DNA of 64,000 nucleotides, from the NCBI GenBank assembly GCA_020073445.1, contig JAIQFE010000025.1, positions 1 to 64,000 of the forward strand. Direction: 5' to 3'. Numbering within the stretch: position 1 is the first letter of the stretch; each line of letters opens with the position of its first letter. Positions 26,837 through 35,274 of the stretch are shown in pieces. The notes beneath the pieces were generated by a model. The model was not told the DNA's origin. It saw only the letters and a program-made list of their open reading frames with translations, and ran no database searches. Made by a program: the position numbers and the translations under genes. The stretch is from Terriglobia bacterium. Lineage in GTDB: Bacteria; Acidobacteriota; Terriglobia; Bryobacterales; Bryobacteraceae.

Positions 26837-27706
26837 GAACTCCTCCGCCGCGCGAACTTTCACTTCCATGCTGCCGATCTTCTCGATCGTCGCGACGATC
26901 ACGTCGCCCGGCACAATCGGGCTCACGCCCTCCGGTGTCCCAGTGCTGATGATATCGCCAGGATGCAGAGTATAGAAGGACGACGCCATCTCGATCAGTT
27001 CCGCCACGCCCAGCGTCATGTACTTCGTGTTCGAGTTTTGCTTGGTTTCGCCGTTCAATGTGATGGAGAGATCGAGCTGGCCCGGATCCGGGATCTCATC
27101 CGCAGTCACCAGCCATGGCCCCAACACCGTATAGCTGTCGGGCGATTTGCGGAAGCTGCGATCCTCCTGGCCACGGATCGATATGTCCAGGCCGATGCTG
27201 TAGCCCGCCACGTATTGGAGCGCATCCTTGCGGCTCACGTTATTGGCGCGCTTGCCGATCACCACGGCGAGTTCCACCTCGTGATCGTTGCGTCGCTCCA
27301 GGTGCCATAGCGCGATCCCCTCGCCGGGACCCACCAGAGAACTGTTCGCTTTGAGAAACAGCCCGACTTGATGGATGGTCATGCTGTGCGAGGCGTTACC
27401 CGCGCTCAGTTGGGAATCGCTCGCCACCTCGCTCAGGTGCGCAGCGTAATTGACCGGCGCGGCGACAATCTTACTTGGATTCGCCACCGGGCTAAGGAGC
27501 CTCAGGCTCTCTAGTGGTAAAAGAGCAGCGTTCGACGACACTTCGCCGATCCGAGCGATCACCTTGCCCAGGTTCGCGATCAGCGGATCATAACCCGGCA
27601 AAGGATATCGATAGGCGGGCAACACGTCGAGCGCCGCCGTCACATCTCTTACCGTCCGGCCTTCGACAAGTCCTAAACGCGAGTCCCCGAACCGGCACAA
27701 ACGCAT
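26759..27706 (-). CDS. Fumarylacetoacetate hydrolase family protein (probable fumaryl/maleylpyruvate hydrolase)
   Basis: 315 residues. FAH-fold enzymes hydrolyse C-C bonds in 2,4-diketo acids using Mg2+. The catalytic region shows KIVAAPVNYAAHL, the metal-binding EVELAVVIGKRA, SIGLDISIRGQED and the C-terminal GDIISTGTPEGV motif. Next to gentisate dioxygenase it most likely hydrolyses the ring-cleavage product to pyruvate and fumarate or maleate. No glutathione-dependent isomerase is visible, so direct maleylpyruvate hydrolysis is plausible. The last 20 or so residues (from KRGQTALST) are encoded by repeat copy A and extend past the usual family end. First gene of the three-gene operon. Confidence 0.9.
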   Translation of the reverse strand: MRLCRFGDSRLGLVEGRTVRDVTAALDVLPAYRYPLPGYDPLIANLGKVIARIGEVSSNAALLPLESLRLLSPVANPSKIVAAPVNYAAHLSEVASDSQLSAGNASHSMTIHQVGLFLKANSSLVGPGEGIALWHLERRNDHEVELAVVIGKRANNVSRKDALQYVAGYSIGLDISIRGQEDRSFRKSPDSYTVLGPWLVTADEIPDPGQLDLSITLNGETKQNSNTKYMTLGVAELIEMASSFYTLHPGDIISTGTPEGVSPIVPGDVIVATIEKIGSMEVKVRAAEEFGKRGQTALSTPTLEHAARSMREGTE

Positions 27707-27727
27707 TCAGACATCATACAACCGAAC

Positions 27728-28105
27728 TTATTGCTTCTTGTCGCCCGCCGGCATCATTCCGCCCATCATCATTCCGTGCATGTGCTCCATCATTTGCGAC
27801 TGTCCCTGCAGTTTGGTTTGCAGTTCTTTCAGGAGCTTTCCATGTTCGGCAAGTTTTTCCTTGAGCGCCGCCGGATCTTTTTCGCTTTCGATCGCTGCGA
27901 GCCCGGTCACCAGCTGATCCACCAGCTTCGCAACTTCCGCGTGCATAGCCATCATCGGCATCATCTGGCCCATCATGCCGTTCATTGGCATCCCCGCAGA
28001 TTTGTCGGCCGCCGGCGGTGCAGTGTGCCCTTCGTGCTGCGCCACGGCCCCCGTGACCAGCAATGTCCCAACGGCGAGTAAAGAGAGAGCAAGTGTGTTT
28101 CTCAT
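27728..28105 (-). CDS. Secreted Met/His-rich protein, possible copper-binding
   Basis: 125 residues with a signal peptide (1-22, ending GAVAQ). The mature part begins HEGHTAPP, then GMPMNGMMGQMMPMMAMH, a helix of charged heptads (about 50-95), and a C-terminal MMEHMHGMMMGGMMP. Clustered methionines and histidines of this type bind Cu(I)/Cu(II) or silver in periplasmic chaperones such as the CopC/CusF/PcoE groups. No known family is recognised. It could buffer copper outside the inner membrane. Divergent from the Usp/permease operon. Confidence 0.65.
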   Translation of the reverse strand: MRNTLALSLLAVGTLLVTGAVAQHEGHTAPPAADKSAGMPMNGMMGQMMPMMAMHAEVAKLVDQLVTGLAAIESEKDPAALKEKLAEHGKLLKELQTKLQGQSQMMEHMHGMMMGGMMPAGDKKQ

Positions 28106-28271
28106 ACTTCGTTAAAATGCAGGCCGATTGCCACCACTAAGCCAGTAGAATCAGTCTCTTCCTTCTGTACCTGCGCCAAATCGCGCTACCGGGCCTCGTC
28201 TTTTTACACTTTCTTGATACTGCGGACCCGGATATTAATGCCACCTTAAGACCCGTTTCCCTAGCCTGGAA

Positions 28272-28760
28272 TTGGTGTACTACGAACCCGTCCGCCTCAA
28301 ACACGGCTCCCAACCTGCGCCGCCCGATGTCTCCGAGAACAGCCGCAAGCTCGATCTTCAGGTCATCTTCACCGACCTCCCGAAAACCGCCGCCGCCCTA
28401 GCGAAGGCCCGATCCATGGCCCGAGGCCTGGGCGCCCGCATCACCTTGATGGTGGCCCGCGTTGTTCCGTACCCTCTTCCGCTGGCCGAGCCCGATGTCC
28501 CCGTGGAATTCACCGAGCACCTGCTCGAGCCCCTGGCTCGTGAACAGGACAACGCCCGGGATGACGCCGACATCGCCATCGAAATCTATCTCTGCCGCGA
28601 CCGCAGCGAAACCATCCGCCGTGCCGTGCCGCCCGATTCGCTTGTGATCGTCGGAGCGCCGAAACGGCGCTGGTGGCCTTCCGGCTGGTTTCCCTGGGAG
28701 CGCTCGCTCGCCAGAATGTTGCGCCGCGACGGACGTCGCGTCCTGGTGGTGACCGTATGA
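28272..28760 (+). CDS. Universal stress protein-like (UspA-fold) protein
   Basis: About 162 residues from TTG 28272 (GTG 28275 is equally possible). The pattern fits a Usp fold: strand LDLQVIFTD, helix TAAALAKARSMARGLGA, strand RITLMVARVV, later CRDRSETIRRAVPPDSLVIVGAPKR and a final strand RRVLVVTV. The usual ATP loop G-x2-G-x9-G(S/T) is not clearly present. It is coupled to the downstream permease by a 4-bp overlap. KdpD kinases carry a Usp domain in their cytoplasmic N-terminus, and the kinase in this operon lacks it, so this protein may supply that function in trans. Confidence 0.65.
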   Translation: MVYYEPVRLKHGSQPAPPDVSENSRKLDLQVIFTDLPKTAAALAKARSMARGLGARITLMVARVVPYPLPLAEPDVPVEFTEHLLEPLAREQDNARDDADIAIEIYLCRDRSETIRRAVPPDSLVIVGAPKRRWWPSGWFPWERSLARMLRRDGRRVLVVTV

Positions 28761-31036
28761 ATCCGGCCCAGACCTCCCCGCAAACCGATGGCGGCGCGCC
28801 CAACGGGATAACAGGCTCCGGCACCACCACAAAAGTAGTCGTTGCCACCACCGTCGCGCTCACCTTCATCTCGGTCTGGCAAGCCGGCGCCGTGGTGCTG
28901 AACGACATGGCCTCCACCATGTTCTACATCGGAGGCATCGCCGAGCAGGCCATCGGCAAGTCCGCCCCTTGGATGGTGCTGGCCGTGATGCTGTTCAGCT
29001 ACCTGGTCCGTTCCGTGTACATGGAAAGCTCCAGCATGTTCGTGCGCGGCGGCGTGTACGTCGTGGTGCGCGACAGCATGGGACCCACCGTGGCTAAGCT
29101 TTCCGTCTCCGCCCTGGTGGTCGATTACATTCTCACCGGTCCCATCAGCGTGGTCAGCGCGGGGCTGTATCTGGGGAGCCTGCTGAATGAGCTGAGTGCA
29201 GCTTTCCACCAAGCCTGGCACACGAATCCTAATTATTTTGCGGTCTTCTTCAGTGTCATCGTGACCTGTTATTTCTGGTGGTCGAACATCAAGGGCGTCC
29301 CCGAATCCAGCGACAAAGCCCTGCGCATCATGCAGATCACCACGGTCATGGTGGTCATCCTCCTGATCTGGTGCCCGCTCACTCTCGTAATGAATGGTTT
29401 CTTTCAGGGCAAGGTGCCGCTGCCGCCTCTGCCCACGCCTTCCAACATCCACCTGACCAACGAATCGCTGGGATGGCTCAGCGGAACCTTCTGGGCGCAG
29501 ATTTCCTTCGTCGTGCTGATCGTAGCCTTCGGCCACTCCATCCTCGCCATGAGTGGATTCGAGACCCTCGCCCAGGTGTACCGCGAACTCGCCTATCCCA
29601 AGCTCAAGAACCTGCGCCTCACCGCCAACATCGTATGCACCTACTGCCTGATCTGCACCGGAGTGATCTCCATTTTCGCCGTGATGATCATTCCCGATGC
29701 GGTCCGCAGTAAGTATTACGACAACCTGATCGGCGGCGTAGTGGACAACCTCGTCGGACCCACCGTCGTCAAGCTCGGGTTCCACATCTTCATCGTCATC
29801 GTGGGCGTGCTGATTCTGGCCGGCGCCGTGAATACGTCCCTCATCGGCGTGAACGGCGTCATGAACCGCGTGGCCGAAGACGGCGTATTGCTCGACTGGT
29901 TCCGCCGTCCGCACAGCAAGTTCGGCACCACCTACCGCATCCTGAACCTGATGGCCGTGCTCCAGATCCTGACCATCATCGCCAGCCGCGGCGACGTTCT
30001 GCTGCTCGGCGAGGCCTACGCCTTCGGCGTGGTCTGGAGCTTCGCGCTCAAAGCCCTCGGCGTCCTGGTGCTCCGCTACCAGCGCCATGACCAGGAGTAT
30101 AAATTCCCCGGGAACATCACGATCGGTAAGGTGGAAATCCCCCTCGGCCTGGCCGCGACCACTTCGATTCTCTTCCTGGTCGCCATCGCCAATCTATTCT
30201 CGAAAAAGATCGCCACCATTTACGGCGTCACGTTCACCGTCATCCTCTACACCCTGTTCCTGGTCTCCGAACACATCAACGCCCGCAAGAAGAAAGAACA
30301 TCGCGCAGATCTGGAAAAGTTCAATCTGGATCACCAGGCCGAAATCGGCACCGATACTCTGCACGCGCGCCCCGGCAGCATCCTCGTGGCCGTTCGCGAT
30401 TCCCGCCGCCTGTGGCACCTGAACAAGGCTCTCGAGAGGACCAATATGCGCCGTCACGACATCGTGGTGATGACGGTACGCCAGCTTTCTACCGGCGCCG
30501 GCGAATACGATCTTCGCGACGAGCAACTGTTCGCGCACGACGAGCAGGAGCTGTTCTCGCACGTCGTCTCCGTCGCGGAAAAGGAAGGCAAGAGCGTCGA
30601 GTTGCTGGTCGTCCCGGCCATCGATCCCTTCGATGCCATGGTGCAGACGGCAGCGCGGCTCCAGGTGTCGAAGCTCGTGGTCGGCGTGTCCGCCCGCATG
30701 GCTTCCGAAGAACTGGCCAGCCGCATCGGCCTCGCCTGGGAAAACCTGCCCGAGCCCCGCCACGCATTTTCGCTCGAAATCACCAATCCGGATCGCCCGT
30801 CGATCTACGTGAATCTCGGGCCTCATCCACCGCGCCTATGGCCGGAGGACGTCGACCGCTTGCATCGCATCTGGCTGCGGCTCTGCGCGCAGTCGGGCGT
30901 AGGTTCCCGGCTCCACCACCGCGACGTCGTCGGCGTGGCGCTCCAGCGGCTGGAAGACGATCTCGAAGGCGGCCGTTATGAAGACGTCCTGGATTCGCTC
31001 GAGCAGGAAATCCATAAGCCCCATACCGACAAATGA
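28757..31036 (+). CDS. APC-superfamily permease with cytoplasmic Usp-like C-terminus, KimA-like
   Basis: 759 residues from ATG 28757, which overlaps the upstream stop. About 12 membrane helices occupy residues 25-510. Motifs such as RGGVYVVVRDSMGP and VVDYILTGPISVVSAG resemble the KimA/YdaO potassium importers within the APC superfamily. The C-terminal 230 residues are hydrophilic and look Usp-like (RPGSILVAVRDSRRLWHLNKAL, ELLVVPAIDPFDAMVQTAARLQVSKLVVGVS). The next two genes are a KdpD-like kinase and a KdpE-like regulator, which in other bacteria control K+ uptake. I infer K+ transport, but an amino-acid permease is not excluded. Confidence 0.7.
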   Translation: MNPAQTSPQTDGGAPNGITGSGTTTKVVVATTVALTFISVWQAGAVVLNDMASTMFYIGGIAEQAIGKSAPWMVLAVMLFSYLVRSVYMESSSMFVRGGVYVVVRDSMGPTVAKLSVSALVVDYILTGPISVVSAGLYLGSLLNELSAAFHQAWHTNPNYFAVFFSVIVTCYFWWSNIKGVPESSDKALRIMQITTVMVVILLIWCPLTLVMNGFFQGKVPLPPLPTPSNIHLTNESLGWLSGTFWAQISFVVLIVAFGHSILAMSGFETLAQVYRELAYPKLKNLRLTANIVCTYCLICTGVISIFAVMIIPDAVRSKYYDNLIGGVVDNLVGPTVVKLGFHIFIVIVGVLILAGAVNTSLIGVNGVMNRVAEDGVLLDWFRRPHSKFGTTYRILNLMAVLQILTIIASRGDVLLLGEAYAFGVVWSFALKALGVLVLRYQRHDQEYKFPGNITIGKVEIPLGLAATTSILFLVAIANLFSKKIATIYGVTFTVILYTLFLVSEHINARKKKEHRADLEKFNLDHQAEIGTDTLHARPGSILVAVRDSRRLWHLNKALERTNMRRHDIVVMTVRQLSTGAGEYDLRDEQLFAHDEQELFSHVVSVAEKEGKSVELLVVPAIDPFDAMVQTAARLQVSKLVVGVSARMASEELASRIGLAWENLPEPRHAFSLEITNPDRPSIYVNLGPHPPRLWPEDVDRLHRIWLRLCAQSGVGSRLHHRDVVGVALQRLEDDLEGGRYEDVLDSLEQEIHKPHTDK

Positions 31037-31082
31037 GCCGACCTGATACTGTTGACCCTTGAGGTCCTTACGGGAACCACTC

Positions 31083-32567
31083 ATGGCGATCGCCATTGTC
31101 GCAATCGCCACCATTGCCTCGGTGGCTTTGCGCGACACTCTGGCTCCCACCAATCTCGCCATGATTTACCTGGGCGGCGTGGTGGCAGTCGCCATGCGCT
31201 GCAGCCGCTGGGTCTCCGTCACATCGTCCTTTCTTAGCGTCGCGGCCTTCGACTTTTTTTGCGTGCCGCCTTATCTGACCTTCGCCGTCTCCGACTATCA
31301 GTACGTCTTTACCTTCGCCGGGATGCTGGTGGTCGCCCTGGTCATCAGCACCCAGACCGCCCGCCTGAAGGAACATGCCAGCCACGCCGCAGTGCGCGAG
31401 GCCCGAACCGAAGCCTTGTACCGCTTGTCGAGCAAACTCGCCGGCGAAACCCGGGTTTTTGAGGCCGCCCGATCCGCCGCCACGCTTGCCGAGGACGTGT
31501 TTGGCGCCCGCGTCGTGATCTTTCTTCCCGAGGACGGAAAACTCTCCTTCCGCCGCCGGACCTCCGATCTGCTGCCCGTGCCACCCTCCGAGGAATCCGT
31601 CGCCCAGTGGGTCTTCGATCATGGCCACAAGGCCGGACTCCGCACCGATGCGCACTCCGATGCCACCGCACTCTATATTCCCCTTCGCGGCGCACGCGAA
31701 ACCTTCGGCGTTCTCGCCGTGCTGCCCGATGTCGTGTCCAATGTGGGGAATCGCATCTTCGCACCCGAACAGCAGCAGCTGCTCGAAGTCTTCGCCAGCC
31801 AGACCGCGCTCGCCATCGAGCGAACCTTAAGCCAGCGATCCGCCGAAGAAACCCGCGTCCACATGCAGACCGAACAGATGCGCAGTTCTCTGCTGAGTGC
31901 CATGTCTCACGACCTCCGTACTCCGCTCGCCTCCATCACCGGCGCCGCCTCCACGCTCCGCACTCAGAACGACCGTCTCCCGCTCGAAACCAAGCAGGAA
32001 CTGCTCGAGAGCATCTCCGATGAAGCCGAGCGCCTGGGACGCCTGGTCGGCAACCTGCTCGACATGACAAAGTTCGAGTCGGGCGGCGTGGAGTTGCGCC
32101 GCGACCTCTATCCGCTGGAGGAAATCGTCGGCACCGTGCTCCAGCGCATGGAGCCGCAGCTCGAAGGCCGCGCGGTTTCCACCGACCTGGCCGAGAATCT
32201 GCCCCCCGAAGATCTACCAATAATGGTGTTCGTGGACGACGTGCTCTTGGGGCAGGTACTGTGGAATTTGCTCGAGAACGCCACCAAATACACGCCGCCC
32301 GGCACGCCTCTCGAACTCGCCGCTTTCAAAGAGGAGGGCGCGGTCATCATCGAAGTTCGCGACCGTGGCCCCGGCATTCCTCCTGGTGAAGAAGAGCTGA
32401 TTTTCGAAAAATTTTACCGGGGCAAATCGAAGAACATCCGCGGCGCCGGCCTCGGCCTGCCCATCTGCCGCGCCATCATTCAGGCGCATCGCGGAACCAT
32501 CCAAGCCTTGCCGCGCGAGGGCGGTGGGACCACGTTTCGGATCTCTCTTCCTATCCAGTCCACATGA
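31083..32567 (+). CDS. KdpD-like sensor histidine kinase lacking the N-terminal KdpD/Usp domains
   Basis: 494 residues from ATG 31083 (a TTG at 31059 would add eight). It begins directly in a four-helix DUF4118 membrane domain (IVAIATIASVALRD, then FDFFCVPPYLTFAVSD), then GAF (about 120-260), HisKA with SAMSHDLRTPLASITGAAS near 275, and HATPase with NLLENATKYTP, DRGPGIPPGE, GAGLGLPICRAII. These match the C-terminal two thirds of E. coli KdpD; the cytoplasmic N-terminal part of about 390 residues is absent. The response regulator gene overlaps its stop by 4 bp. Confidence 0.88.
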   Translation: MAIAIVAIATIASVALRDTLAPTNLAMIYLGGVVAVAMRCSRWVSVTSSFLSVAAFDFFCVPPYLTFAVSDYQYVFTFAGMLVVALVISTQTARLKEHASHAAVREARTEALYRLSSKLAGETRVFEAARSAATLAEDVFGARVVIFLPEDGKLSFRRRTSDLLPVPPSEESVAQWVFDHGHKAGLRTDAHSDATALYIPLRGARETFGVLAVLPDVVSNVGNRIFAPEQQQLLEVFASQTALAIERTLSQRSAEETRVHMQTEQMRSSLLSAMSHDLRTPLASITGAASTLRTQNDRLPLETKQELLESISDEAERLGRLVGNLLDMTKFESGGVELRRDLYPLEEIVGTVLQRMEPQLEGRAVSTDLAENLPPEDLPIMVFVDDVLLGQVLWNLLENATKYTPPGTPLELAAFKEEGAVIIEVRDRGPGIPPGEEELIFEKFYRGKSKNIRGAGLGLPICRAIIQAHRGTIQALPREGGGTTFRISLPIQST

Positions 32568-33253
32568 AGCCCCTCATCCTCCTGATCGAAGACGACGCCC
32601 AGATCCGCCGCTTCCTGCGCGCCGCGCTCGACGCCGAGGGTTATCGGCTTCAGGAATCGATCACCGCTGAGGAGGGCTTGGCGCAAGCCGCATCGCGCCA
32701 GCCCGATCTGATTCTGCTCGACCTCGGCCTGCCTGATCGCGACGGACTGGAAGTGATTCAGAAAATCCGCGAATGGGGCAAGATCCCGATCCTGGTGCTC
32801 TCCGCCCGCGGCCAGGAAAAGGACAAAATCGCCGCACTCGACCTCGGCGCCGACGATTACGTCGCCAAGCCCTTCGCGGTGGGCGAGCTGCTGGCGCGGA
32901 TTCGCGCGGCCCTTCGCCGGTCCATCACCCGAGTGGACGGCGCAGGCTCGCTCGTGCATTTCGGTCCGGTCGAGGTCGATCTCGAAAAACGCGTCGTCCG
33001 CGTCGACGCCAAGGAGGTCCACCTGACGCCTAACGAATACAAGCTGCTTCAAGTTCTGATCCAGCACGCCGGGAAAGTGCTTACCCAGCGCCAATTGTTA
33101 AACGAAGTCTGGGGCCCTCAGCACACCGAACAAGCCCAGTACCTGCGCGTCTACATCGCCCAGCTGCGCCGCAAATTGGAGCGTAACCCCGCCCGGCCCA
33201 AGTACTTACAGACCGAGCCCGGCGTCGGCTATCGGCTTGTGCCGGAGGAGTGA
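32564..33253 (+). CDS. KdpE-like response regulator, OmpR/PhoB family
   Basis: 229 residues. Receiver domain with the acidic pocket IEDDAQIRRF, phospho-acceptor Asp near 52 in LILLDLGLPDRDG, and DDYVAKPF; then a winged-helix DNA-binding domain (about 130-228) with LTPNEYKLLQVLIQHAGKVLTQRQLL and YLRVYIAQLRRKLE. ETEPGVGYRL-like ending (TEPGVGYRLV) is typical of KdpE. Coupled with the kinase by a 4-bp overlap. No kdpFABC genes are present in the window; the likely target is its own operon. Confidence 0.93.
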   Translation: MKPLILLIEDDAQIRRFLRAALDAEGYRLQESITAEEGLAQAASRQPDLILLDLGLPDRDGLEVIQKIREWGKIPILVLSARGQEKDKIAALDLGADDYVAKPFAVGELLARIRAALRRSITRVDGAGSLVHFGPVEVDLEKRVVRVDAKEVHLTPNEYKLLQVLIQHAGKVLTQRQLLNEVWGPQHTEQAQYLRVYIAQLRRKLERNPARPKYLQTEPGVGYRLVPEE

Positions 33254-33302
33254 CACCGCGGGAAATTCTTCCGCCCTAAGTTACAATAGGCTTAAGCGCC
33301 GA

Positions 33303-34328
33303 ATGATGTCTGTCCCTAGCCTTCCCAGTTCGCAGGCCTCCCTAGAAGTGGAGTTTCCCTCGCTATGCCTTCCCGAGCGCAATTGTGAAGCTTGGACCCG
33401 CGCCGCAGACGCGCTAACGTTCCCCAACTACCACGATCTGAACGCCTGGAATGCGTTTCGGCGAGCCTCCGTAAATCTAGCCCTGCGGCATTTACCCGAA
33501 CACTTCGCCGAGGCCCTGGAAGAGTTTTTCACCCCCACCGGCATTCCAGCTCTCATGTTCGAAAACCTGCCGGTCGATCCCGAGCTGCCTCCCGTCCCGA
33601 CCGATGGAACGCGGCCTCGCAACAAGCAAGCCGTCTCCGAAGCAGTCATCTGCGGCTTGGTCGGCACACACGGGGAGATTCTGTCCTATCTGAATGAGAA
33701 ATCCGGCGCACCCATCCAGGAAGTCGCACCGATCCAGGGCATGGAGCGGATTCAATCCAACGCCGGACGCGTGCAGTTCGGCTTTCATAGCGACAACGCT
33801 TTCCTGCCGAGGCGCTTTCGCCAGAACGGGATCTTGCTCTACGGTCTCAGCAACCGGGACGCGGCGACGCTGGTTCTTACCGCTGGCCAGATTATCGAAG
33901 CGGCTCCGGCCGATCTTGCGGCGTCTCTTGCCAAGCCCATCTACCGGCACGCTTGTCCCGCAAGTTTTTCCTTGCCCGGAAGCGCGGCGCTTTCCGCTCC
34001 CTGTCCCATCCTGTGGCGCGATGAACTGGGCTTGGCGCGTGTGTCCGCCGCCAGTTCTTCCATCGAACCGCTGACACCGGAAGCCACCGAGGCGCTCAAC
34101 CGCTTCCGAGAGCTGCTCATGTCCTTGGAACCCGCGCGCGTCGTGGTCCGCCCCGGAACAGCCCTCTTGTTCAAGGACGATCGCGTGCTTCACGGGCGCG
34201 ACTCCTTCGCCGGATCGCGCTGGCTGCAGCGAGCTTACTTCACCGACTCCCTCGATCCCCTCCGGAGAGCCACCCGGTCGGACCCGAATGCCTTCGCCTT
34301 CGACGCCGGCGCCCTACTCTGCGCCTGA
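33303..34328 (+). CDS. Fe(II)/2-oxoglutarate-dependent oxygenase, clavaminate synthase/TauD-like
   Basis: 341 residues from the double ATG at 33303/33306. The iron-binding HxD is in FHSDNAF near residue 161. The distal His is in VLHGRDSF near 296, and the 2OG-binding Arg follows in SRWLQRAYFTDSLDPLRR. This C-terminal pattern (HGR, then RWLQR) is that of free amino-acid hydroxylases such as VioC, OrfP and AsnO. The enzyme would hydroxylate a small molecule, perhaps an amino acid, with O2 and 2-oxoglutarate. No biosynthetic partners are adjacent. It starts 49 bp after the kdpE-like gene and may be cotranscribed. Confidence 0.78.
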   Translation: MMSVPSLPSSQASLEVEFPSLCLPERNCEAWTRAADALTFPNYHDLNAWNAFRRASVNLALRHLPEHFAEALEEFFTPTGIPALMFENLPVDPELPPVPTDGTRPRNKQAVSEAVICGLVGTHGEILSYLNEKSGAPIQEVAPIQGMERIQSNAGRVQFGFHSDNAFLPRRFRQNGILLYGLSNRDAATLVLTAGQIIEAAPADLAASLAKPIYRHACPASFSLPGSAALSAPCPILWRDELGLARVSAASSSIEPLTPEATEALNRFRELLMSLEPARVVVRPGTALLFKDDRVLHGRDSFAGSRWLQRAYFTDSLDPLRRATRSDPNAFAFDAGALLCA

Positions 34329-34434
34329 GCCTTCTGCGCTTCCCCCTGTGCGCTCCGACATACAGACAAACCAGTAGTTGATCATGGGATGAGAGTAGAA
34401 TGAGGCTCAGCGGATTTGACGGCATGGAGGGTGC

Positions 34435-35265
34435 ATGCGGCGTGTGGACATAATCGCTTCGATCATCATCGCGGTATTGGGCGCACCGGCTGCCGGCTTC
34501 GGACAGTGGGTGCACTATCCGACCGCCGATGTGCCGAGAAAGGCCGATGGGACTCCGGATTTGACCGCCCCAACACCACGGCTTTCCGATGGAAAGCCAG
34601 ATTTCTCTGGCATCTGGCACACTGCGGTCATCAATCGGTGCGATCCGAAGACAGGCCAATTCTGCAGCGCGGAAATTGGGGGCTCCCCGCTCGCCCTCAA
34701 CATCGGTCAAGACCTTCGCGGCGGTCTCCCGTATCAACCCTGGGCGGCCGAGCTCGTGAAGCAAAGGTTCAGCAAAGACGATCCGCACGTGCGATGTCTG
34801 CCGGACAATCCTCCCCGGACATGGGGAATGCCGCACTTGACGAAGGCCCTGCACACGCCGCGACTGCTGGTGCTGCTCTACGAAGTGAACGCAATGTACC
34901 GGCAAATCTTCATTGACGGACGCCCTCAGCCCGACGATCCCAATCCCTCGTGGAACGGGTACTCGACGGCCGCCTGGGACCGCGACACACTCGTGATCCG
35001 AACCACCGGCTTCCGAGACGATCTGTGGATCGACATGAGCGGCGCTCCTATCACCAGCGCCGCCACCATGACCGAACGGCTACGCCGCCCTAATTACGGG
35101 ACGCTTCAGGTAGAAATCACTGTGGACGATCCCAAGGTCTACACGCGGCCGTGGACTATATCGATGAATCAGGAACTCATGCTTGATACGGAACTGATTG
35201 ACGAGATCTGCCTCGAGAACGAGAAGTCGTGGCAGCATATGCAGACGCCCCAACCGGCCAAGTAG
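34435..35265 (+). CDS. Secreted protein of unknown function
   Basis: 276 residues with a signal peptide (1-23, ending GFGQ). The mature protein opens with two copies of a short motif, PRKADGTPDLTAP and RLSDGKPDFSGIWH, then PYQPWAAELVKQRFSKDDPHVRCLPDNPPRTWG, and later NGYSTAAWDRDTLVIRTTGFRDDLWID. The last segment is typical of a large, uncharacterised family very abundant in Solibacter-like genomes as I remember it. Two or three cysteines may form disulphides. No enzymatic motif. It precedes the convergent TonB-like receptor gene by 9 bp. Confidence 0.65.
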   Translation: MRRVDIIASIIIAVLGAPAAGFGQWVHYPTADVPRKADGTPDLTAPTPRLSDGKPDFSGIWHTAVINRCDPKTGQFCSAEIGGSPLALNIGQDLRGGLPYQPWAAELVKQRFSKDDPHVRCLPDNPPRTWGMPHLTKALHTPRLLVLLYEVNAMYRQIFIDGRPQPDDPNPSWNGYSTAAWDRDTLVIRTTGFRDDLWIDMSGAPITSAATMTERLRRPNYGTLQVEITVDDPKVYTRPWTISMNQELMLDTELIDEICLENEKSWQHMQTPQPAK

Positions 35266-35274
35266 GCTGGCACC

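Noticed and set aside
28586-30088. A 500-codon minus-strand open frame rich in His, Asp and Glu
   Set aside because: Antisense to the membrane helices of the APC permease; composition reflects hydrophobic codons read backwards.
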